From: Balneolaceae bacterium
Lineage (GTDB): Bacteria > Bacteroidota > Rhodothermia > Balneolales > Balneolaceae
NCBI GenBank assembly: GCA_007123785.1
Contig: SLGL01000230.1
Span: forward strand, 1 to 7,527
Reading direction: 5' to 3'
DNA: 7,527 bases
The notes beneath the pieces are model-generated. The model was not told the DNA's origin. It worked only from the letters and a program-made list of their open reading frames with translations, and made no database searches. Within the stretch, counting starts at the first letter, position 1; the number at the start of each line of letters is the position of its first letter. A program made the position numbers and the translations under genes. Below, piece after piece: positions 1-6,044 of this stretch.

Positions 1-106
1 ACATCTGTTTTTTAATTCTTGTGTTAAATATATTAAAGCATAAAAATTATTCATTAGAACGAGTAAACTTAAAACCGGATTTTGAATAAAAAATTAAATT
101 AAGAAT

Positions 107-757
107 ATGCAATATCCTATTTTTCAGTCAGTTGTGAATAAAATTAATGGTTCACTAAACAAGAGAAATATAAATGTTGTGAAATTTAAAACGTGGGAAG
201 AAGCCAAAATCAATGCAGCTGGGCTTGAAATTGTGATTGACCTGAAGGATTCCACGAATCACCTGACTCATCTATCGATTAATTTTGACTGGGACAGCTT
301 TAGGGAAGCCGCTCTTGCCAATGAATTGAACGGAACGGATGGCCATCCCATGCTGAAAAATAAACAGCTTACAGAGGTTAATGTGGTACCTTCTATTGAT
401 ATCGAGCTGGTATGGCATTTTGATGTTGATCGCTGCCAGCCTCAAGCCGGAAATAACGATGATAATTACCGCATACAGATGGCAAGTGAATGGATGGATC
501 GTGCCAGTAAAAAGGTAAATGAACTTCTCATTTCCGATGACATCATTACCCGATGGCATATCGAAATTGATGGAGATCAGTATGGGAAATATCTTACTGC
601 GATCAATCTGCTTTCCTATTTTCAGTTTACCTTTGATGAGGTTGACAGCCTTAATGAAGTTCACGAGCATGTTGGCAGAAAGCTGGCTCATCTGCTTTAT
701 AAAGCAAACCGCATCATAAAAATTGCAGATGAAAGTGTGGTTGTTCATGCCGCCTGA
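107..757 (+). CDS. Uncharacterised 216-residue protein, probably cytoplasmic
   Basis: I do not recognise this family and assign no function. The ATG at 107 is the first possible start, because an in-frame TAA lies at 95-97. The leader is very A/T-rich and has no Shine-Dalgarno sequence, as is usual in Bacteroidota. The protein has no signal peptide, no membrane segment and no Cys/His metal cluster, so a soluble cytoplasmic protein is likely. It is rich in charged residues and looks mixed alpha/beta. Two short segments resemble each other: VWHFDVD (residues 102-108) and RWHIEID (149-155), each a Trp-His followed by alternating hydrophobic and acidic residues, which suggests paired beta strands or a weak internal duplication. 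The C-terminal part (about 180-205) looks helical. The full-length open frame with ordinary composition argues for a real gene. It appears to be monocistronic and ends at a strong terminator. A TTGTGT (19-24) and TAAAAA (41-46) pair 16 bases apart is a possible but weak promoter. Confidence 0.8.
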   Translation: MQYPIFQSVVNKINGSLNKRNINVVKFKTWEEAKINAAGLEIVIDLKDSTNHLTHLSINFDWDSFREAALANELNGTDGHPMLKNKQLTEVNVVPSIDIELVWHFDVDRCQPQAGNNDDNYRIQMASEWMDRASKKVNELLISDDIITRWHIEIDGDQYGKYLTAINLLSYFQFTFDEVDSLNEVHEHVGRKLAHLLYKANRIIKIADESVVVHAA

Positions 758-793
758 CACAGGCCTGATTTACTTCAAAAAATTATCAGAAAT

Positions 794-825
794 AAAAAAA
801 GGGCACAATGCGTGCCCTTTTTTTT
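794..825. terminator. Bidirectional intrinsic terminator between convergent genes
   Basis: A 6-bp GC-rich stem, GGGCAC (801-806) with GTGCCC (812-817), closes a 5-base loop. It is flanked by seven A on the left (794-800) and eight T on the right (818-825). Read on the plus strand it is a hairpin followed by a U tract, ending the 107-757 transcript. Read on the minus strand the A tract becomes the U tract and ends the 844-936 transcript. Its place between two convergent stop codons supports both roles. Confidence 0.9.
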
Positions 826-843
826 AAAAAATAAACTGAAGAA

Positions 844-936
844 TTACTTTTTCTTCTTATGTCTGTTTTTTCGCAGACGCTTCTTCCTTTTATGTTTAGC
901 AATTTTAGCACGTTTTCTTTTCTTTCCACTTGGCAT
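844..936 (-). CDS. 30-residue basic ribosomal protein, mS38/bS22-like (AURKAIP1/COX24 domain)
   Basis: On the minus strand an ATG at 936 opens a 30-codon frame ending in TAA at 846-844. The product begins MPSGKKRKR and ends KNRHKKKK. Nineteen of 30 residues are Lys or Arg, with two His, and there is no acidic residue. This matches the very short AURKAIP1/COX24-domain proteins annotated across Bacteroidota, whose pattern is an MPSGKKRKR opening, then an HKRKKR core and an RKNRHK end. The family is related to mitochondrial small-subunit protein mS38 and mycobacterial bS22, which lie against rRNA in the small subunit. The match rests on remembered family sequences and was not searched. The gene is below the length cutoff of most gene callers and is overlapped by longer spurious frames on both strands. 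It lacks a Shine-Dalgarno sequence, appears to be transcribed alone from a candidate promoter at 974-1002, and ends at the shared terminator at 794-825. Confidence 0.88.
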   Translation of the reverse strand: MPSGKKRKRAKIAKHKRKKRLRKNRHKKKK

Positions 937-973
937 GAAAAATCACCCGGATACATTTTAATTAAACTTCCAG

Positions 974-1002
974 TTTCTATATTCTTTACAGACATTTGTC
1001 AA
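974..1002 (-). promoter_or_regulatory. Candidate promoter for the mS38/bS22-like gene
   Basis: On the minus strand TTGACA (1002-997) is followed after 17 bases by TAGAAA (979-974). The -35 element is a perfect sigma-70 hexamer and the spacing is ideal, but the -10 element is poor. The Bacteroidota -7 consensus TAnnTTTG is not evident. It lies about 40 bases upstream of the ATG at 936. This is inference from sequence pattern only. Confidence 0.3.
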
Positions 1003-1364
1003 AGAGCAGAAAAATACAAAATCTTTGTGAGAAATCTATACGCTGATTGAGCTTGATGAATAATACAACTTTGTTAAGTCACCAATATAGTTCCAGGGAA
1101 TTACCCCAAATTTCAATTATCTCCCAAAGAAGTTTGTTTGCCCCAAGAGGCCCGGGATTATGAGTGGCAGGCGGCAGAACGATCCGGATGGCACTTTTTC
1201 GTCTATTCCTTATGTGAAATCATTTGTTTGACAATTTTCATTGAAAAATGGGCTTCATTGACCAAAACAATCGAGTTCTAATATTTTGTGTGCGATCAAT
1301 TGTCTTTGAAAATTCATTGATAGGTCTCCTGTTCACTTTCTTGAAATAGGAAGGATATTCAGAT

Positions 1365-1397
1365 CGATAAATAATCTGTTAATTTATACGTAACAGA
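1365..1397 (-). terminator. Probable weak terminator of pgsA-pgpA
   Basis: Seven bases past the pgpA stop, the minus strand carries TCTGTTA (1397-1391), a 9-base loop and TAACAGA (1381-1375). This is a perfect 7-bp stem. It is followed by the U-rich tail TTATTTATCG (1374-1365). The stem is A/T-rich and the tail is interrupted, so it would be less efficient than the hairpin at 794-825. Confidence 0.45.
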
Positions 1398-1403
1398 AAA
1401 ATT

Positions 1404-1868
1404 TTAGATGAAAAGCAGCAACAATTCGAGGCTGATTAAAGCGTATAAACCGGCAAGAAGGTCATCTGCCAGGATGCCGTACTTCCCGCTTAACTTTTCA
1501 AGGGTTTTTATACCCAGCGGTTTGAGCACATCAAATATCCTGAACAGAAGAAATCCGCCCAGCAGTAGGATAAGGTCTTCGGTGATGGTGTAGTGAAATC
1601 CGGCAGTCAGGAAAACCACGGTTTGGCCGGCGCTTTCATCCATTACAAATTGTGAAGGATCTTCACCAAACTGCTTTACGTTTTCCGGGGCACTCCAGAG
1701 TGAGAGGAGAATAGTAAGAATCAAAAAAACAATCAGCCCGATACCGGGATGCAGCCAGCTTGCAAGGTAGATGAGCGGAAGGGTGAAAAAACTGCCCCAG
1801 GTACCGGGTGCAGCCGGCAGTAATCCGGCCCCAAACAGAGTACCTGTCCAGATTTTTACTTTCTTCAT
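1404..1868 (-). CDS. pgpA: Phosphatidylglycerophosphatase A
   Basis: This inner-membrane lipid phosphatase removes the terminal phosphate of phosphatidylglycerophosphate to give phosphatidylglycerol. The 154-residue product carries all the PgpA family signatures. An N-terminal FGAGLLPAAPGTWGS lies at residues 12-26, DPSQFVMDESAGQ at 70-82 contains the acidic pair D77-E78, FRIFDVLKP is at 109-117, and GILADD at 131-136 supplies two more Asp. Hydrophobic stretches at about 29-58, 83-108 and 137-154 are the expected membrane segments. The length is slightly below the E. coli protein but complete at both ends. The ATG at 1868 overlaps the pgsA stop as ATGA, so translation is probably coupled to pgsA, whose product makes the substrate of this enzyme. 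Orthologues dephosphorylating PGP by other folds (PgpB, PgpC) lack these motifs, so the assignment is firm. Confidence 0.95.
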   Translation of the reverse strand: MKKVKIWTGTLFGAGLLPAAPGTWGSFFTLPLIYLASWLHPGIGLIVFLILTILLSLWSAPENVKQFGEDPSQFVMDESAGQTVVFLTAGFHYTITEDLILLLGGFLLFRIFDVLKPLGIKTLEKLSGKYGILADDLLAGLYALISLELLLLFI

Positions 1869-2455
1869 TCTGCAGGATCCATGCTGAACAGAGCGCGATT
1901 CACATAAAGATACTCAATGCCAGAGTAGACGGTAATGGCGACAACACACATCATGCCCCAGAAAAAGAGATTGGTGGCATAGATGGTGTTCACCAGCTCG
2001 CCAAAGCTTCCGCCAAAAAGTATTAAAAAACCAAACAGAAGTGCTACATATAGAAAACCCATCTGTAAAATGGTTTTGGCTTTTGCTGTAACTCTTGTTT
2101 GCATGACAATTCCGCGGCGGTTTGCATAAATTCGAAGGCTGGTAATGGCTACATCACGGATAACGATCAAAGCAACAGCCCACCATGGAAATTGCTCAGG
2201 ATCGAGAAAGGGGAGGCAAACAAATCCGGCAAAGGTTAGAAATTTGTCAGCAAGCGGATCCAGGAAAATACCAAAATCACTCTGTACTTCATATCTGCGT
2301 GCGTAGTATCCGTCAGCAATATCGGTAAGAGCAGCCACCAGAAAAACCAGAAGACTTAAACCCCGCCACAAAATGTCATCCTGGATAAACAGAATCAGGA
2401 AAACGGGGGCCATCAACATTCGAAAGCCGCTGAGTATGTTGGGTATTTTTTCCAC
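1865..2455 (-). CDS. pgsA: CDP-diacylglycerol--glycerol-3-phosphate 3-phosphatidyltransferase
   Basis: This integral membrane enzyme transfers the phosphatidyl group of CDP-diacylglycerol to glycerol-3-phosphate, giving phosphatidylglycerophosphate, the committed step to phosphatidylglycerol. The 196-residue product contains the complete CDP-alcohol phosphotransferase signature D-x2-D-G-x2-A-R-x8-G-x3-D-x3-D: D45, D48, G49, A52, R53, G62, D66 and D70, which bind the catalytic metals and the CDP moiety. The N-terminal IPNILSGFR (4-12) is the usual PgsA opening. Several hydrophobic segments follow, at about 14-25, 32-44, 72-82, 91-103 and 130-147. The start is GTG at 2455: an in-frame TAG six codons upstream rules out a longer form, and the next ATG (residue 13) would remove the conserved opening. 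Other CDP-alcohol transferases (PssA, cardiolipin synthase) are possible in principle, but the directly coupled pgpA strongly favours PgsA. Confidence 0.94.
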   Translation of the reverse strand: MEKIPNILSGFRMLMAPVFLILFIQDDILWRGLSLLVFLVAALTDIADGYYARRYEVQSDFGIFLDPLADKFLTFAGFVCLPFLDPEQFPWWAVALIVIRDVAITSLRIYANRRGIVMQTRVTAKAKTILQMGFLYVALLFGFLILFGGSFGELVNTIYATNLFFWGMMCVVAITVYSGIEYLYVNRALFSMDPAE

Positions 2456-2676
2456 ACGAATAAGGTAAGGCTATCAGTAATTAATTGTTGAATGGATTCC
2501 GGGATTTTTCAATCCTTTAAATTTGGTATATAAATAAAGTTTGTTATCCATGGCTGAAATTTGATCTTAAACCAATACTCCAATTAAAATATGCCCGCGA
2601 AATATCCCGAAGATAAGGCTGGAATTCAAATCATCTTTCAGGCGGATTTACTTTTTCGGTATTCTAAATTTTATGA
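2456..2676. promoter_or_regulatory. Divergent intergenic region of pgsA-pgpA and cinA operons
   Basis: These 221 bases separate two divergently read gene sets and so should hold the promoters of both. They are A/T-rich. I cannot fix a confident promoter: TTTG occurs at 524-527 in the 2500s (TTTGGTATATAAATAAAGTTTG near 2523-2544), resembling parts of the Bacteroidota -33/-7 elements, but the spacing between them is too short. A GGATT...AATCC inverted repeat sits near 2494-2515. No Fur-box-like palindrome is visible. Confidence 0.35.
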
Positions 2677-3993
2677 ATGTTCGGCAAAGTCCTATTTTCC
2701 ATGCTTATGAGAAAAGCACACATTATCTCTATCGGGAACGAACTGCTAATTGGTGATACGGTAAACACCAATGCCTCGTGGCTTGGAACTGTTCTTACGG
2801 AATCCGGTTTTTATGTGGAACAGGTTATCACCCTTCCCGATGATTACAGCCTAATTATAGAAAATCTGAACCGGTCGATGGAACGAGCCGCCGTTACTAT
2901 TACTACCGGAGGCCTCGGACCTACCCATGATGATATTACCAAAAAAGTTGTTGCGGACCTGTTTAATGCTGAACTGATCGAAAATGATGAGGTTCTGAAT
3001 CACATCAAACAAATTTTTTCCAAACGCGGATATTTGCTTTCACAGTCAAATATTGACCAGGCGATGGTTCCGGAGAATTGTGAAGTGATGTTCAATAACC
3101 AGGGAACAGCACCGGGGATGTGGTTTGAAAAAAACGGGAACTTTCTGGCAGTTCTGCCGGGTGTTCCCCATGAAATGAAATTTCTTGCGGAGCATCGCAT
3201 CAAGCCAAAACTGAAAACGGTTTTTCCTGAGAATGAGGTTTGGCTTACCGAATATTACCGGACTGCCGGCATTCCGGAAAGTTTGCTTGCCGAAAGGATT
3301 GGCAACCTGGATGAGTATGTGAGCAATGGTGTGGGAATTGCTTATCTTCCAAGCCCTGAGGGAGTTACCATACGGGTAAGTGCCAGCGGAAAAACATCAG
3401 CCCGTGCCGAACAAAAAATTGTAAAATTGAGAAAACTGCTCAACAAAAAAGCTGGCAATGAGATATACGGGAAAGGAAAGGGCCTGAATCTGGCCGGGGT
3501 TGTTGGTGATATTTTGAAAGAGAGAAACATGAGTATTGCTGTGGCGGAAAGCTGCACAGGTGGTTTTTTGGGAAATGTAATTACCAATATTCCCGGATGC
3601 AGCCAGTATATGAAAGGCGGAATCATTGCTTATTCCAATGATATAAAAACAGGGCTTTTAGGTGTTGATCATGAAATAATCAAAACCGATGGTGCGGTGA
3701 GCAAAAATACGGCCCTTCAAATGGCAAAAGGAGTAGCCGTAAAATGCGGAGCAGATATTGGCGTTTCTACCACAGGTATTGCTGGCCCGGGCGGCGGCAC
3801 GCAAGAAAAACCGGTAGGTCTGGTCTGGATGGGTTTCTGGATTGATGGTGAACACTTTGCCCTGAAATCAATCTTCACAAACGACAGGCTTATTAACAAA
3901 GAACGAACTGTAGCTGTAGTGCTTGAATGTCTTCGCAGGCAGCTGCTGGGTATCGGCAGGTATCCCTATAATCTTAAACCCCAATTTCCTTGA
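2677..3993 (+). CDS. cinA: CinA-like protein: NMN deamidase with N-terminal MoCF-type ADP-ribose pyrophosphatase domain
   Basis: This is a two-domain CinA. The N-terminal MoCF/COG1058 domain (about residues 14-185) shows IISIGNELLIGDTVNTN (16-32), the phosphate-binding TTGGLGPTHDDIT (76-88) and LPGVPHEM (160-167); in other CinA proteins this domain hydrolyses ADP-ribose. A small linking domain follows (about 190-270). The C-terminal PncC domain (about 275-425) has AESCTGG (290-296) with the catalytic serine, DGAVS (338-342) and TTGIAGPGGG (365-374). It deamidates nicotinamide mononucleotide to nicotinate mononucleotide in NAD recycling. The protein is probably cytoplasmic. The frame opens at ATG 2677, but family members begin close to the MRKAHIISIG segment, so the ATG at 2707 (residue 11) is the likelier start, giving 428 residues. 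The historical name (competence/damage-inducible) need not describe its role; no recA follows. It is first in a run with the barrel gene and ftsX, and its stop overlaps the next start. Confidence 0.95.
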   Translation: MFGKVLFSMLMRKAHIISIGNELLIGDTVNTNASWLGTVLTESGFYVEQVITLPDDYSLIIENLNRSMERAAVTITTGGLGPTHDDITKKVVADLFNAELIENDEVLNHIKQIFSKRGYLLSQSNIDQAMVPENCEVMFNNQGTAPGMWFEKNGNFLAVLPGVPHEMKFLAEHRIKPKLKTVFPENEVWLTEYYRTAGIPESLLAERIGNLDEYVSNGVGIAYLPSPEGVTIRVSASGKTSARAEQKIVKLRKLLNKKAGNEIYGKGKGLNLAGVVGDILKERNMSIAVAESCTGGFLGNVITNIPGCSQYMKGGIIAYSNDIKTGLLGVDHEIIKTDGAVSKNTALQMAKGVAVKCGADIGVSTTGIAGPGGGTQEKPVGLVWMGFWIDGEHFALKSIFTNDRLINKERTVAVVLECLRRQLLGIGRYPYNLKPQFP

Positions 3994-6035
3994 GAGTATT
4001 GTTACTGATATGGCTGGCGATTCTATTTCCGCTGGAAGGCAAATCTCTGCCCATGTTTCAGGATAATACACCTGTTCCGATAGTACGCGATACAATCCCG
4101 GAACCGGCTGAACAGGACACCATTCCCGACCTGCAAATGATTGAGCCTTTGCTTGATGAAGCCCTGAACGACACTATTCCTGAGGGAATGCAGCCTGATC
4201 CCGATTTAACAGAGGAGCCGGAAGAAGAATTAACAGATACCGTGCATGTATGGACATATAGCAGCCCCGATGGGTTTGATTTGGCCGAGACAGACAGTAC
4301 CATGCGATGGGTGAGTCTTTTGAATCTGTTCGATCGTTTTCATCAGGAAAGGGGTGCCATTACCTACCGGATGGGGACCGTGGGAAGGATGGATGGCCTG
4401 GAGCTACACGCTTATGAATCGAGGCACCAAAATCTTGAAATGGAGGGGATGAAACTGAATGATCCGCTTACAGGTGGTGTAAATTGGAACCGGCTTGCTG
4501 TACATAAAATTTCTGAATTTAACGAAGCAGGCTACGGGGCGTCATACCGGGCACAAACAAGACTGAGGGATCACTATATCATTCAGCCAAGAACCTATTT
4601 GAACTTTGATGAGAGTTCGTTCAATCACCGGAGTCTTGAGTTTTCATTTACGCAAAACTTTCTGAAAACCACCAACCTGGAACTTGCATTCTGGGACAGG
4701 AGGGACGGCGGAGGCTTCCAGCGCCAGAATGTGGAGGGGAGTCAGGTATTTGGCAGGGTGTATCATCAATTGAACCACAACTGGCTGCTGAGAGCCGGCT
4801 ACATCAATAACTCACTCGACCGTGAAGAGTCGTTTGGTTATAACATGACCGATCCGCTTTTCTTCTCATTTAACCGTTTCGTGGAAACACCGGTTCAATC
4901 CAATGCAAGTTCCAAACAGTCCTCGACAGATTTTTATCTGCAGGCGCACCATCGACGGGATACAACAAGAGATGTCTCTTTTAAAACAGGCCTGCACTAT
5001 CAGACCGATGCATGGTCACTTACATCCACTACCGACACGACTGCCACCGATTTCAGAAAAATCGAATTGTTTGCCCGGCAAAACCTTGAAGCCGGTCCTG
5101 CAATGTTTTCAGGCACGGGGCGGCTCTTTTTCCTGCATGAACGCGAACAGGTGAATCTCAGCGAGACAAGCTGGGCGGGTGGATCTTTTGACCTGAACGG
5201 ATCTCAGCGGTTTGGTGGGATTGGGCGGATCGATGCAAATGCTAACATTACCGCATGGAACGACGGCCGTCTATCTACCGAACTGTCCGGGCGATTTGTA
5301 GTGAATCCGCTGCAAGGGGCAAGACTGTCGGTTTTTGGAGGCCTGCTTTCCAGGGCACCGGACATCCAGGCATTATACTGGCAGTCGAATCAGTATTCAG
5401 GTAACCCCGGGCTTGAAAATGAAGAATCTGTATTGATTGGGGCTGAAGGTGAATTGGCACTTACCAATAATCTTACCTTTGGCCTGAGAGGGGATCTGCG
5501 GGACACCGAAAATGCTGCCTTTATAGATGAAGAGGGAAATTTTGTTACCATCGATCCATATTCATCAACCAGTGGGACAGCCTGGCTTGCTCTTGATTCC
5601 CGGATATTTGAAGGTGAATTCTCAGGTACATATAAAAATTATAGTTCAACAAGTTTGCATCCTGTCAGTCAGTTATTGAATACATCGGGCGACCGCTTAT
5701 GGCTGAAAGGGCAGTTCTACTGGAAAAATTATCTTTTCGATCAGGCAACATTTGTAAAAGCCGGAGTATCCGGCGTATTTTCTCCAAATGCCTTTCGGGG
5801 AGCACAATTCATCACGCCGCTGAATCGCTGGCAGCATGGAACAAATGAGCTGGTAAATCCGTCATATCACAGGCTCGATGTGGATGTTTCGGCTCGAGTG
5901 AGATGGTTTATGATACTTCTGAAGTGGGAAAACGTACTTGACGGAGTGAACCAGCTCGGCTACTTTGAAACTACAGGATACCCCATGCCCGCAAGACGGT
6001 TCAGGTTCGGAATACGAGTTTTATTTACCAATTAA
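3990..6035 (+). CDS. TonB-dependent-receptor-like outer membrane beta-barrel protein
   Basis: This is a 681-residue outer membrane protein of the TonB-dependent receptor type; the substrate is unknown. It starts at TTG 3990, overlapping the cinA stop as TTGA. This start gives a good signal peptide (two residues, then hydrophobic 3-15, with cleavage plausible near 19-21), whereas the first in-frame ATG (residue 22) would lose it. A mature acidic, Pro-rich segment (22-82) repeats DTIP at 34, 43 and 61. DTVHV (83-87) fits a TonB box. A short plug-like region (about 110-190) contains LEMEGMKLNDPLTGGVNWN (149-167), resembling the receptor plug core. The rest is aromatic-rich alternating beta strand, with GNPGLENEES (471-480) matching the receptor GNPxLxPE loop, NVLD (648-651) and a C-terminal FRFGIRVLF strand (671-679). 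There is no N-terminal carboxypeptidase-like domain and no SusD partner nearby, so a SusC role is unlikely. A porin-like barrel without TonB use is the alternative. Confidence 0.85.
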   Translation: MRVLLLIWLAILFPLEGKSLPMFQDNTPVPIVRDTIPEPAEQDTIPDLQMIEPLLDEALNDTIPEGMQPDPDLTEEPEEELTDTVHVWTYSSPDGFDLAETDSTMRWVSLLNLFDRFHQERGAITYRMGTVGRMDGLELHAYESRHQNLEMEGMKLNDPLTGGVNWNRLAVHKISEFNEAGYGASYRAQTRLRDHYIIQPRTYLNFDESSFNHRSLEFSFTQNFLKTTNLELAFWDRRDGGGFQRQNVEGSQVFGRVYHQLNHNWLLRAGYINNSLDREESFGYNMTDPLFFSFNRFVETPVQSNASSKQSSTDFYLQAHHRRDTTRDVSFKTGLHYQTDAWSLTSTTDTTATDFRKIELFARQNLEAGPAMFSGTGRLFFLHEREQVNLSETSWAGGSFDLNGSQRFGGIGRIDANANITAWNDGRLSTELSGRFVVNPLQGARLSVFGGLLSRAPDIQALYWQSNQYSGNPGLENEESVLIGAEGELALTNNLTFGLRGDLRDTENAAFIDEEGNFVTIDPYSSTSGTAWLALDSRIFEGEFSGTYKNYSSTSLHPVSQLLNTSGDRLWLKGQFYWKNYLFDQATFVKAGVSGVFSPNAFRGAQFITPLNRWQHGTNELVNPSYHRLDVDVSARVRWFMILLKWENVLDGVNQLGYFETTGYPMPARRFRFGIRVLFTN

Positions 6036-6044
6036 AAAATACTC

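Larger units (their letters stand above)
937..1403. other. Intergenic gap without a convincing gene
   Basis: About 467 bases separate the mS38/bS22-like gene from pgpA. The right and left thirds are A/T-rich. I see a candidate promoter (974-1002, minus), a weak terminator (1365-1397, minus) and a small perfect inverted repeat TTTTCA-T-TGAAAA at 1235-1247. A locally GC-richer block lies at about 1139-1195. No frame here looks like a full gene: the longest plus-strand frame (859-1050) is antisense to the ribosomal protein gene, and the minus-strand frames are broken by stops every 20-35 codons. The middle block could be a decayed coding fragment or a copy of a dispersed repeat; that is inference. 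Confidence 0.6.

Noticed and set aside
457..475. Fur-box-like GATGATAATTACC
   Set aside because: It lies inside a coding region, lacks the second inverted half, and is not near a start codon.
272..760. 162-codon minus-strand open frame opposite the 107-757 gene
   Set aside because: It is antisense to a better frame, has unlikely composition (many Ile/Cys/His clusters), and would run into the A/T-rich terminator region without any leader of its own.
786..1050. Two 60-70 codon frames (786-995 minus, 859-1050 plus) around the mS38/bS22-like gene
   Set aside because: One is a frame-shifted overlap and the other is antisense to the recognisable 30-residue protein; neither resembles a known family, and the first crosses the terminator hairpin.
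1235..1247. TTTTCA-T-TGAAAA inverted repeat as an operator
   Set aside because: It is short, A/T-only apart from one C:G pair, far from any start codon, and expected by chance in sequence of this composition.
3990..6035. SusC-type nutrient receptor assignment
   Set aside because: There is no N-terminal carboxypeptidase-like domain, the protein is much shorter than SusC, and no SusD gene is adjacent.
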